Shown here piece after piece: positions 53,671-61,986 of a stretch of 64,000 nt of DNA. The DNA lies in contig JARLHI010000004.1 in the NCBI GenBank assembly GCA_031292355.1, positions 172,143-236,142 on the forward strand. The letters run 5' to 3'. The notes beneath the pieces are model-generated. The model made no database searches. It was given only the letters and a program-made list of their open reading frames with translations, and was not told where the DNA came from. The translations under genes and the position numbers were made by a program. This stretch comes from Candidatus Obscuribacterales bacterium (GTDB taxonomy: Bacteria > Cyanobacteriota > Vampirovibrionia > Obscuribacterales > Obscuribacteraceae). Position 1 is the first letter of the stretch, and the number at the start of each line of letters is the position of its first letter.

Positions 53671-54010
53671 AAGTACGAGATCCTCCATATTGAAAAAACG
53701 GTCGCGATTCAATGATTTTTGTACCAACTGCAGCCGCGTCTCAAACCTGGTTGAGTTTGAGCAACTTGACAAGACTTGGATTAGAGGATATTAACTTAAT
53801 AGGGGGATGCGGAACTGACCGGCATTTTCCGCCTTTTATAATTAATTATCAGAATTCAGATTTAAATGTCAGGAGTGGGGAATAAGAAATATTAGGTAGC
53901 ATTAATAATCCTTATTTTCAAAACCTGGCTTTGATACCGAAACGATAAAGAACGCAGTTTTGACCGAATCCACTCAGTTAGTAGTCTCATTCAGACAGGG
54001 GAAAAAAACT

Positions 54011-56278
54011 ATGACGCGTCGCCGCTCAAAAGGAGCCGTGCTCAGCTTAGTAGCTGTTTGCTGTCTCTTGGTAATAATAATAGGCATAGGCCTATTTTTC
54101 CTGATGAAGGTGTTGGGTGGTGGCAGAGAAGTTGCTAACGCAACTGACTCTGGCATCTTGAACGTCGTCAAACAGACGATGGCAACTCCCAACGTCTCGC
54201 CTGCCGGCACATCATTTGCTTATTGTGGTATTCCAGCAGGGAACAATATCAATTTGTACTCGTATAACCGATGCGTCGGTCAAGCGATGCTGGTTGCTCT
54301 CAATGCCATGTCGGCGGGAACAGCTACAGCGGGTGACCACGCTGCCAGTGTTTTAAATGAGCTAAATAACAATATTGCTCTTCCTCTTAGAACAGCCCTG
54401 ACAACGGGTTCAGGCAACAGCTTCGACTATCAAAGTGCTTTCACTCAATTGACCGGAATGAATAGCACCAAGATGAATGGCAATAACATCGTAAATGCTC
54501 CTGGATACGGTGCAGCCTGGATGCTTGGTGGCACCAGCGCTTCTGTTGCAGCATCCAGTAATTTGTATTTCGAAAAAGATCAATTCGGACCGCAAATCAG
54601 TTTGCCTACCGGATTGTTCAATACAAATGCCACGATTCAACCACCGCCAGACAAAGCTGGCACGCAGGGTAACTATCCTGGTTATGTTCTAGGCTACACA
54701 CCCTTCAAATTATCTGTTAATGGTTCAGGCGGAATGCAAGATCTGTACTACACAGCTCTTCCCGTTTTCCCGATGCAGATGCCTCACCTTGTTTCAATCG
54801 GTGACTTCAACGCAAACACTAATGGTAATTTCGATAATTTCGTACCACCAAATGCTTTCAAAGTTAGCTCTAAGTCTTTAGACTCAAATAGCTCAACTTT
54901 TGGAGGTTCCGTTGCCTGCGCCCTAGTTGGTTCAGTCGACCCTGGTTATGCGGTCTCAATGCCAGCAGGATACGTTGAAATCTTCAATCGCCCAGGCACC
55001 ACATTAAGCGGTATCGCTCCAACAGACAACTCAAACAACATTTTCAACAACGAAATGTTCAATCCACCAGGTATCTCTCTATCTGTCGTAAACGGCGCGT
55101 CCGGACCGGCAGCAGTATTCTCCAACGTTCCAGGATCGGGCAATAGCTCGTCCAATCCAACCACCTTGGTTGACGACTGGGCTAGTTACAACAGTGGTTC
55201 CGGTAGTGGTGGACCAGGCGGTGGCGGTGGTGCGCCATCGACATCTAACATCTTTGCGGCAACCAACCCTCAACAAGCAGGTCTGCCAGCCACAAGATCG
55301 GTACTCAGTCAAATCAAAGCTCCGTTCTATACGGGTAAAAAAGAGAACAATTGTCTAACCCAACTTCAGCAAGCGGGATATCTGCAAGGAAACTGCCTCA
55401 ACTGGCTGAATTCAATGGCTTTGACTTACGGACGCACATTGCCGAACGGTCAGGGAACTGACATGTCGACAATGGGCGCTGTTTTCTCCAACGTAGACGT
55501 AATCAAATATCAGGTCATCAACGCCTTCCAAAATCACATGCAAGGTGTTGCAATCGTTGCTCCAGCTGGTCCTACGTACTCAGATAACGCAGCGATGAAC
55601 GGTTCTACTGGTATGGGCATGTATGAAGACAAAAACTTCCCAGGTCAAGTCCTAGGAGCTACTCACACATATCCATCGCCTTACAACACGATGCCTATCA
55701 TGAAGCCCAAAACACCATACATCTACTTGCAACAGATCGATGCATGGGGCAACAGCAATTCATGTGGAACTCAAACCGTAATGAATCAGATCTACTATCG
55801 CTGCAAACAAATCCAACCAAACTGCACACTCCAAGATGTCCAGAACTTGCTTGCTTCTAATTCGATGCCCATGGGTGAAAAATTCTATATTTACTTGCCC
55901 AAGGCAGATCAAACAGCCAGCCTAGTCATGGACGCTGGACCTCCACCAGCTTTCTCAAGTGCAGTTCCTGATGGACAGCCCGTCGACCCAACCAATCACT
56001 GCCAGGGAGAATATGGTCTCGTAAACAAAATGGTAGACGTAACACGTAATCCACAATATTGGGGAGTCGGACCAGAAAGTACAGCCATATCAGAAGGAGA
56101 CTTGAACCTGCACGCTCAACCCTATTATGGTCCTACAACCCCACTCGGTGGAACCGCAGGATTAACGGGTATTGACCATGCTCTGTGGCAAACTTCATCT
56201 GGTTATGGAAACCTGCTCGGTCACCTTGAATTTGCCAACACCGTCCTCGGTGGCAACATGTTCAACACACCGAACTAA
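54011..56278 (+). CDS. TadG-like surface/pilus-associated protein
   Basis: 755 residues from ATG 54011 (AGGGG upstream; the TTG at 53960 is less likely). N-terminus MTRRRSKGAVLSLVAVCCLL then a membrane helix, followed by GREVANATDSGILNVVKQTM, the layout of TadG-type proteins (R-G-A start, one helix, then an A-D-A-like stretch). The remaining 680 residues are exported: Asn/Gly/Ser-rich with a GSGSGGPGGGGG linker near residue 398-410 and several Cys (NCLTQLQQAGYLQGNCLNW, YRCKQIQPNCTLQDV) that may form disulfides. Followed 54 bp later by a TadE-like gene. Confidence 0.6.
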   Translation: MTRRRSKGAVLSLVAVCCLLVIIIGIGLFFLMKVLGGGREVANATDSGILNVVKQTMATPNVSPAGTSFAYCGIPAGNNINLYSYNRCVGQAMLVALNAMSAGTATAGDHAASVLNELNNNIALPLRTALTTGSGNSFDYQSAFTQLTGMNSTKMNGNNIVNAPGYGAAWMLGGTSASVAASSNLYFEKDQFGPQISLPTGLFNTNATIQPPPDKAGTQGNYPGYVLGYTPFKLSVNGSGGMQDLYYTALPVFPMQMPHLVSIGDFNANTNGNFDNFVPPNAFKVSSKSLDSNSSTFGGSVACALVGSVDPGYAVSMPAGYVEIFNRPGTTLSGIAPTDNSNNIFNNEMFNPPGISLSVVNGASGPAAVFSNVPGSGNSSSNPTTLVDDWASYNSGSGSGGPGGGGGAPSTSNIFAATNPQQAGLPATRSVLSQIKAPFYTGKKENNCLTQLQQAGYLQGNCLNWLNSMALTYGRTLPNGQGTDMSTMGAVFSNVDVIKYQVINAFQNHMQGVAIVAPAGPTYSDNAAMNGSTGMGMYEDKNFPGQVLGATHTYPSPYNTMPIMKPKTPYIYLQQIDAWGNSNSCGTQTVMNQIYYRCKQIQPNCTLQDVQNLLASNSMPMGEKFYIYLPKADQTASLVMDAGPPPAFSSAVPDGQPVDPTNHCQGEYGLVNKMVDVTRNPQYWGVGPESTAISEGDLNLHAQPYYGPTTPLGGTAGLTGIDHALWQTSSGYGNLLGHLEFANTVLGGNMFNTPN

Positions 56279-56332
56279 ACGAACCCTGGATACAATGGTC
56301 ATGTTCTTACAAATTCGTGTAGAGGTTAGCAT

Positions 56333-57268
56333 ATGATGATTCGCCGAAATCAGAGCGAAAAGGGCGCAAGTATAGCCGAAGCCGTCACTGGCCTAGTTGT
56401 CCTGGTACCCATCGTTTTGATCTTGATCGACATATCAGCGATTGTCTTGACCCAAACGGCCAACGATGACCTCGCCAAGCACGCCGCAAGGCTTGCAGCA
56501 GGGCAAAGTACGCCAGCGTTAAGACAGGCCGCCGCTAATTCGGTGGTGACCAATTATCCACCGAGCACCATGACCAGCTCACCGTCACTTGTCTCGTATT
56601 TAGAACCAAATGCTCAGCAAGTGACGGTAAGCACATCCATGGTCTGCAATTTACCGGTTCAAGTGCCGTTTGGGGGACCAACCTCACAAAAATTCACGGC
56701 GTTTGCAACCGAGCCAATAGTATCATCACTGCTTACAGCTAATACCGGAAACTCCGCCCCTGCAGTAGGGACAAATAGCTGGGGGCAACAAGATGACCTG
56801 GGATATGTCAACGTTCATTTGCAGACAGGACAAGGTGGCAATCCTCAGGCCATCGGTCCATTGATTCCCAATGCTGGTGAATTTTCCGGTGGATCCGGCA
56901 CGACCGGTGGCTGGAATGGCGGCGGCGGCGGCGGCAACTCATCTGGCAATAACAGTGGTGGCAATGGAAGCGGCACAAGTGGTCCTATCACCGTAGGTCC
57001 TATCAAAGGAGGTAAGGGCGGCGGTTCTGGATCTGGTGGTGGTTCTGGTTCTAGCGGTTCTGGTTCTAGTGGTTCGGGCTCTAGTGGTTCCGGCTCTAGT
57101 GGTTCCGGCTCTAGTGGTTCCGGCTCTAGTGGTTCCGGCTCTAGTGGTTCTGGTTCTAGTGGTTCTGGTTCTAGTGGTTCTGGTTCTAGTGGTTCTGGTT
57201 CTAGTGGTTCTGGTACTGGAAGTAGCACTTCTGGCACTGGTAGTACCAGCTCCGGTGCGATTCCTTAA
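56333..57268 (+). CDS. TadE-like protein with (GSGSS)n tail
   Basis: 311 residues. The N-terminus EKGASIAEAVTGLVVLVPIVLIL-IDISAIVLTQTANDDLAKHAARLAA matches the TadE/pseudopilin pattern: Glu-Lys-Gly, a Glu five residues into a hydrophobic helix, then a helix rich in Ala. Residues about 60-180 form the exported domain. From about residue 195 it is Gly/Ser/Asn-rich, and from about residue 237 a regular GSGSS repeat. It forms a pair with the TadG-like gene. No Tad ATPase, prepilin peptidase or secretin is in this window. Confidence 0.65.
   Translation: MMIRRNQSEKGASIAEAVTGLVVLVPIVLILIDISAIVLTQTANDDLAKHAARLAAGQSTPALRQAAANSVVTNYPPSTMTSSPSLVSYLEPNAQQVTVSTSMVCNLPVQVPFGGPTSQKFTAFATEPIVSSLLTANTGNSAPAVGTNSWGQQDDLGYVNVHLQTGQGGNPQAIGPLIPNAGEFSGGSGTTGGWNGGGGGGNSSGNNSGGNGSGTSGPITVGPIKGGKGGGSGSGGGSGSSGSGSSGSGSSGSGSSGSGSSGSGSSGSGSSGSGSSGSGSSGSGSSGSGSSGSGTGSSTSGTGSTSSGAIP
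57041..57212 (+). repeat. 15-bp tandem repeat encoding GSGSS
   Basis: About eleven copies of GGTTCTGGTTCTAGT and close variants (GGTTCCGGCTCTAGT). Variants are clustered by type (CCGGC copies together), as expected from slippage expansion. Other frames stay open across the array and are not genes. Confidence 0.9.
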
Positions 57269-57290
57269 GATTGTTCAAATCGACTTCATA

Positions 57291-57322
57291 AAAAGGGAGG
57301 CTCTGACCGAGCCTCCTTTTTT
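57291..57322 (+). terminator. Rho-independent terminator after the TadE-like gene
   Basis: Stem GGAGGCTC (57296-57303) with GAGCCTCC (57309-57316), loop TGACC, flanked by AAAA on the left and TTTTTT (57317-57322) on the right. Strong on the plus strand and also usable on the minus strand for the gene ending at 57349. Confidence 0.85.
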
Positions 57323-57348
57323 GCATTTCATTGAAAAGGTCAGGCGTC

Positions 57349-58230
57349 CTATTTGCCGTTTTGTTTGACTTTTTCGAGTATCGCTTTTATATCCTTTTGA
57401 TTGTACATAATGCCTGCCTGACCAGGGCTAGCTGCGGCACCTTCAACCGAGTTTTTGTTGAGAGCCTTCTGCGCATTTACTACAGTGTTCGGAGCTTCCC
57501 CTTGGTGCGCCATCATCTCCATCATTTCTAATTGATCGGGGCTGAGAAAAACGAGCTCCGAACTGGAAGCCATTTTATAGCCATTTGGTTTATCGAAAAA
57601 AGCAAGCGGAATTTTCGTTCGGTCAACTCGGTATGTTTCCAATCTGCTTGAGTGAGAGCCATCAGACATTTCCCAATACATGATCAGTGGCAAGGAAGAA
57701 AGGTTAGGGAGTCCATAAGCGACAGTCATCAATTCAGTTAACCCAGGGTCAAGCTTGATGCCGTCATAAACGATATAGACTCCGCCAACGACACCAGTAT
57801 TTGTGTCTCTAGCGCCGTTAGCAAGAACTATTTGCATGGCTCCCTTAATCCTGTATTCAGTGCATTTAAGACCGCAAACAGTAACGGGCGTCCTCTGACG
57901 CTCCCACTGTCCAGAAATGAATTCGTGCGTACCGGTAGCGGCAATCTGGTGCTTATACTTCTCATGCGTAATTTGACCCATCAAATGAGTCTTGTCGTTA
58001 AATAACTCGATATCCCAACGGGGCGCTTTAGAGACGATGGATGTACCAGAGCGTGGATTCGTCAGTCGAATCCCAGCCGGGGTCAAATAGGAATACTGGT
58101 CGCCCATTTTTTTACTTCGTTGAGTCAAAACATAGTCCCCGTCAATGCTCAGCGCTGGCAACATTGTCGTTCCGAATATGACGACCGACGTCAAACCACC
58201 TCGAAATGCCCGCTTAACCGGAAAATCCAC
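57349..58230 (-). CDS. Exported protein of unknown function
   Basis: 293 residues. N-terminal basic residues and a hydrophobic stretch (LTSVVIFGTTMLPALSIDG) suggest a signal peptide. The body is beta-rich (DYVLTQRSKKMGDQYSYLTP, WDIELFNDKTHLMGQI, CGLKCTEYRIKGAMQIVLA) with two Cys in CGLKC. It ends in a polar helix (KDIKAILEKVKQNGK). The fold looks like an outer-membrane lipoprotein carrier-like or DUF4412-type beta sheet, but I cannot assign a family. Confidence 0.6.
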   Translation of the reverse strand: MDFPVKRAFRGGLTSVVIFGTTMLPALSIDGDYVLTQRSKKMGDQYSYLTPAGIRLTNPRSGTSIVSKAPRWDIELFNDKTHLMGQITHEKYKHQIAATGTHEFISGQWERQRTPVTVCGLKCTEYRIKGAMQIVLANGARDTNTGVVGGVYIVYDGIKLDPGLTELMTVAYGLPNLSSLPLIMYWEMSDGSHSSRLETYRVDRTKIPLAFFDKPNGYKMASSSELVFLSPDQLEMMEMMAHQGEAPNTVVNAQKALNKNSVEGAAASPGQAGIMYNQKDIKAILEKVKQNGK

Positions 58231-58311
58231 TACTAACTCCTCAAAAATTCCTGACCTTCTAGTCAGATGTACCCTTAATATTCCACTGCAAGTCCGAATC
58301 TTTGCCCTCTA

Positions 58312-58579
58312 TTGACTAAAATAGAACCTAAGTCAGTTTATGAAAAAGTCTATGAAATAGTCCAGCAAATTCCAGGGGGCGCATCCTCACATATGGTGTC
58401 ATCTCACATATGATCGACAAACGGCTGAGTGCTCAAGGAGTTGGCTGGGTGCTAAACGCTCGCATAAACAGCTAAGCATTCCGCCCGGTGAACAAAGACG
58501 ATTGTTGGAAGCCGAAGGAGTGGTTTTTCAAGACGACGAGACAATCATCCTTAAAGAATATATCTGGAATGACATTTAA
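58312..58579 (+). pseudogene. Decayed alkyltransferase-like (MGMT-fold, ATL/YbaZ) gene
   Basis: The remains read in three frames. About 58312-58410: KSVYEKVYEIVQQIPGG, matching the start of the DNA-binding domain of O6-alkylguanine transferase family proteins. 58410-58475: ARLSAQGVGWVLNA-like (SAQGVGWVLNAR), matching R-x-VG-x-AL. About 58463-58579: SIPPGEQRRLLEAEGVVF to LKEYIWND, matching the family C-terminus. Frame 1 ends at TGA 58411 and frame 2 at TAA 58473. The PWHRV or PCHRV block is missing. So at least two frameshifts and a deletion have destroyed it. The 3' end overlaps the next convergent gene by 4 bp. Confidence 0.7.
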
Positions 58580-59316
58580 AGCCGCTTTTCAGTCTCGCGA
58601 ATTTCAAGTAATAACCAGGTAGTTTGCCGTTCGAAAATTTCCTGACGCTTGTGTGTTTCAAAAAACCAGAAAACAACCATTCCATCTTCTATGGCATCAT
58701 GAAGAAAGACCGCTTGGGCTGCTGGAGTAAGTGTGGAAAAATTCTTATTCAAGCGGGAAAACCATTGCCTGGCGAATGTTTCTTTATCTACGTATTTGAT
58801 GTACCTGCTGCTATTCATGCGCTTGTACCAGCCATTATTCAATTGCAAAAACTGATGCAAATCGTACGCCCAGTAACCAATATCAGGCAGCGTTACTCTA
58901 GGATAATCGGCTCCGTAATGAATGGTGAAATCACCCACATAGCAGCCTGTAGGTTTTTCAAGATGTGCACCACCTCGAACCGATGATATCGTCGAATCGT
59001 ATTTACCAAGCAATTCTTTAAAGACGCCGCCTTTTTTTCCGTAGGTATATTTTGTGGGCTCTTGTAGGCAAGCCACAATGCCATTCAGCATTTTTTGATT
59101 TAGCTTTCGTTTTGGCAATGTGAAATTGATTTTGGAATTATCTGCAAATTCATCGTGAGCTTCGTCCAATAAAAAGTCTTTCTTTTGCAAGGCTTTGTCG
59201 AGACGACTGGCACCACTTTCAGCCTCGACTTGAAGTGGACTTGAAAACGAAAGCGCCAACGCGCCGCTTAATAATGCGACTGTTGGGATTGAATTTGTGC
59301 GGCGGAACGTCTTCAT
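58576..59316 (-). CDS. Secreted protein of unknown function
   Basis: 246 residues with a signal peptide (NSIPTVALLSGALALSFSS region, residues 8-30). The body has conserved-looking aromatic stretches (CYVGDFTIHYGADYPRV, IGYWAYDLHQFLQLNNGWYKRM) and a C-terminal helical part (FLHDAIEDGMVVFWFFETHKRQ in parts). Two Cys could pair in the periplasm. No family recognised. Confidence 0.6.
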   Translation of the reverse strand: MKTFRRTNSIPTVALLSGALALSFSSPLQVEAESGASRLDKALQKKDFLLDEAHDEFADNSKINFTLPKRKLNQKMLNGIVACLQEPTKYTYGKKGGVFKELLGKYDSTISSVRGGAHLEKPTGCYVGDFTIHYGADYPRVTLPDIGYWAYDLHQFLQLNNGWYKRMNSSRYIKYVDKETFARQWFSRLNKNFSTLTPAAQAVFLHDAIEDGMVVFWFFETHKRQEIFERQTTWLLLEIRETEKRL

Positions 59317-59449
59317 TTAGATGCTCAGAATCGGCTTGCATGTCATTATTTCAGCTTTGAGACGGCAATGCCAGAGCTGCCGATCTCAACTGGAACCACC
59401 AGACAAATGGCCACGTCACATCCCCTACATCGGTTATGGGGAAAAAACA

Positions 59450-59857
59450 ATGGAACGAAAAATCAAAACAGTGCTAGTAGCAATGGTCTTATTTGCGCTG
59501 ACGAGCGGACAATCAGTCTTCGCTCAAAACGCAGACGTGGCCAAGACTTCCAATGAGTGTAAGAAGTGCGTCTCAAGCTGTGAAACCGCAATTAAGTACG
59601 GCGACGACAAAGGCGCTAAGTACAAAGAAACGAATCATATGAGAGCACTCAAAGATTGCGTCAAGGCTTGTCAGTTGAGCGAAGATTATCTAAATCGCGG
59701 CTCTGAACTGAATAAGGATGCCGCAAAATTAAGCATTCAGGCATGCAACAAAGCCGCTATTTCTTGTGAGTCTCTCGGCAACGATCTGCAAATGAAAGCT
59801 ACTGCTGATGACTGTCGTCGTTGCGCTGAAGCTCTGAAAAAGGTTAGCGCTTTATAA
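59450..59857 (+). CDS. Secreted Cys-rich four-helix protein (Csp/DUF326-like)
   Basis: 135 residues from ATG 59450 (GGGG eight bases upstream). Signal peptide MERKIKTVLVAMVLFALTSG to SVFAQ. The mature part has Cys in helical spacing: NECKKCVSSCE, LKDCVKACQLS, QACNKAAISCES, DDCRRCAEAL, nine in total. C-x2/3-C-x3-C on helices is the pattern of copper-storage Csp and DUF326 four-helix bundles, in which the Cys line the core and bind Cu(I). Fewer Cys than typical Csp1. A metal-binding role is plausible but unproven. Confidence 0.6.
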   Translation: MERKIKTVLVAMVLFALTSGQSVFAQNADVAKTSNECKKCVSSCETAIKYGDDKGAKYKETNHMRALKDCVKACQLSEDYLNRGSELNKDAAKLSIQACNKAAISCESLGNDLQMKATADDCRRCAEALKKVSAL

Positions 59858-59936
59858 ATTGATAAAAGCCTAGGCTCAATAGATTTCGAAAGATTGTTCG
59901 CTTCGAACAATCTTTTCGTTTGGGGAGCACAACTCC

Positions 59937-60350
59937 CTATTTAGAATAAATGACTCGCATTCGCTGGCGCCTGCAGACAGGTTCAAGCATGTCATCATGA
60001 AAGCGCTTGATGAGAAGGCTTCGGATTTCACCTGAAAGAAAATTCTCGAGACTACCCGATGGTCGAACGACGACCGAGTCTTCACTTTCGCTAGCTTCAA
60101 CCCAACCCAAGTAGCGAACGTATTGTTCATTATCTATGCTTTTCTGGTTATCTAAATCCAGCAGCAAAAACTTATAAACCATATAGCCCTGACTCTCGAT
60201 TCGAAATGTCTCAAAAAACCATCCCTTGTGGCAGGAGACTTTGAGCTGCTCAAGCAGAGCTCGTGATTCCTTATCGCTACAAATTACTTCTAGCTTCGGT
60301 CGAAGGGCGTCTGTGGCGGCGTTGCCGACTTCGTGAGATTGCTCAGGCAT
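59937..60350 (-). CDS. Protein of unknown function
   Basis: 137 residues from ATG 60350, with GGAG four bases upstream. Acidic and mixed alpha/beta (LLEQLKVSCHKGWFFETFRI, YMVYKFLLLDLDNQKSI, EQYVRYLGWVEAS), ending in a basic tail (CRRQRMRVIYSK). No signal peptide or recognised family. Confidence 0.6.
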   Translation of the reverse strand: MPEQSHEVGNAATDALRPKLEVICSDKESRALLEQLKVSCHKGWFFETFRIESQGYMVYKFLLLDLDNQKSIDNEQYVRYLGWVEASESEDSVVVRPSGSLENFLSGEIRSLLIKRFHDDMLEPVCRRQRMRVIYSK

Positions 60351-60539
60351 ATGTCTCCGACCCAAAATATCGAATGATAGCGCAAGTTTTCCTGTCTTTT
60401 CCCAGTCCAGTCATGACATTCGCCGATCTTTTGTCTGATTTTGTAAAAAAATTACTTGCAAATTAGTGAGTCTGAGTTAATAATTCATTTGGCATCTTGG
60501 CAATTGCTATTCCCTCTGAACTCAGCAAGGGACCTAAAT

Positions 60540-61109
60540 ATGTTAGACCACTTAGCAAAGCTTGAAAGCAACAATTTGCTCGCCTGTCTGGTAGACCTGG
60601 GCAAAGGCAAAATTCACTTGCTCGACGGCGAGGAAATAGTAATCGGACGCTCGTCTGACTGCAACATTTACGTCAAGAACGATACTTCGCTCTCACGACG
60701 CCATGTGTCTATATGCAATGTCAATGGAGACTACTACGTACAAGATTTAGGCAGTCGAAATGGCACGACTTTGAACTCGCAAAAAGTTGGTCCGATGCGC
60801 ATAAAGCTTCAACCAGACGACAAACTAACTGTCGGCAAAACAGTGTATTGCTTTTCACCGGTCGGCATCAGCGAAGCGCTTTACGGTTTCAACAATCAAA
60901 GACTTCCCTACGTTGCTCATTTCAAAGCCAAGGTGCGAGATTTACGCGTTCGCTTAGGCGAAAAATGTCGTGTCATGGGATGGATTTCACTAAGCAAATT
61001 GCTGATGCCGAAAAAAGAGCGCGCTCGCGAAACAAGGAAATTGCAGTCTGTGACAGAGCCTAACTTGACTCAGCTAACAGAATATAAGCAAAGGGCCGGT
61101 CGCAAGTAA
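60540..61109 (+). CDS. FHA-domain protein
   Basis: 189 residues from ATG 60540 (AAGGGA upstream; the TTG at 60456 is less likely). FHA core: EEIVIGRSSDCNIYVKND, SLSRRHVSI, DLGSRNGTTLNSQKV, with the phosphothreonine-contacting Arg, Ser and Asn of the GRS-SRRH-NGT pattern in place. A basic tail follows (LMPKKERARETRKLQ). It binds phosphothreonine peptides and could read the output of Ser/Thr kinases such as those at the left end. It lies upstream of the DUF47-PiT pair in the same direction. Confidence 0.88.
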   Translation: MLDHLAKLESNNLLACLVDLGKGKIHLLDGEEIVIGRSSDCNIYVKNDTSLSRRHVSICNVNGDYYVQDLGSRNGTTLNSQKVGPMRIKLQPDDKLTVGKTVYCFSPVGISEALYGFNNQRLPYVAHFKAKVRDLRVRLGEKCRVMGWISLSKLLMPKKERARETRKLQSVTEPNLTQLTEYKQRAGRK

Positions 61110-61149
61110 AACTGTGTCTCATGTTGCTTGAAAGAAAGCGCCCTAATCT

Positions 61150-61977
61150 ATGTGTGCAATCTATGAGCACATGGCGGCACTTCTTATGGCAAATGACCAA
61201 TCAAAGCGCGAATCCGAACAGAATTCTCAAATCAGTCCGACTAAAAATCTCAAAGAACAGATAAAACAAGAGATCAAGCAAGAACTGCGCGATGAACTGG
61301 AAAGCACGCCCAAGCCCCATCCGACAGATGTTGATGTTGATGTCGTAAAAAAGAAAGAGTCCGGTTGGCTGTCTAAGCTGTTTGAACCTAAACATGATTT
61401 TTACGCTCTGCTCAGAGAGCAGTCACAAACCACATTGTCAGGCATGCTCGCTCTGCAATCTTATTTGACCACAGGCAGCCTCGAGAATAAGCAGAAAGTG
61501 CGCGATCTCGAAAGTGCTGCTGATGAACAAAAACTGAGTCTGGAAAAAAAGCTCAACGATAGTTTTGTTACCCCATTCGACCGCGAAGATATTTACGATA
61601 TCGCCGTCTTTTTGGATGAAATAATCAATGCTGCCAAAGCCACAGTACGTGAGATGGATGCAATGCAGATGCATCCATCTGATCCCGCTTTTATCGAGAT
61701 GGCCGAAATTCTCGTCGAGGGAACGCGCTGCATAAACAGCTCTTTCCACCAGCTCAATCGAAACCACAAAGAGGCGTATGAATTTGCGCAACTCGCCCGC
61801 AAGTCAGAAAATCGCTTGGGCAAAACCTATCGAGTGGCCATGAGTGAATTGTTTGCTCAAGACGACATCAAACTGATTTTCAAAACGACCGAAATATACC
61901 GATCTCTTTTATATGCTTCTGAAAGGATCAATCTTCTCGGCGAAAAACTTCTCCATGTCATCGTCAAAATGAGCTGA
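61150..61977 (+). CDS. DUF47/PhoU-like phosphate transport regulator
   Basis: 275 residues. A charged N-terminal extension of about 65 residues (KEQIKQEIKQELRDELEST) precedes the helical DUF47 domain, with PKHDFYALLREQSQTTLSGM, the hallmark TPFDREDIYDIAVFLDEIIN, and later helices SSFHQLNRNHKEAYEF and RVAMSELFAQDDIKLIFK. DUF47 proteins accompany PiT permeases and are thought to gate them. The PiT gene starts 9 bp after this stop, the usual operon. Confidence 0.88.
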   Translation: MCAIYEHMAALLMANDQSKRESEQNSQISPTKNLKEQIKQEIKQELRDELESTPKPHPTDVDVDVVKKKESGWLSKLFEPKHDFYALLREQSQTTLSGMLALQSYLTTGSLENKQKVRDLESAADEQKLSLEKKLNDSFVTPFDREDIYDIAVFLDEIINAAKATVREMDAMQMHPSDPAFIEMAEILVEGTRCINSSFHQLNRNHKEAYEFAQLARKSENRLGKTYRVAMSELFAQDDIKLIFKTTEIYRSLLYASERINLLGEKLLHVIVKMS

Positions 61978-61986
61978 GGATAAATT

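Noticed and set aside
56845..57368. EPLEP-repeat frame (minus) and VLVV-repeat frame (plus) across the GSGSS array
   Set aside because: Both are shadows of the 15-bp repeat, which keeps all frames free of stops. The TadE-like frame has the start, the domain and the terminator.
58387..58412. Direct repeat TCACATATG as a regulatory site
   Set aside because: It lies inside the decayed alkyltransferase-like gene and probably arose by a small duplication during its decay.
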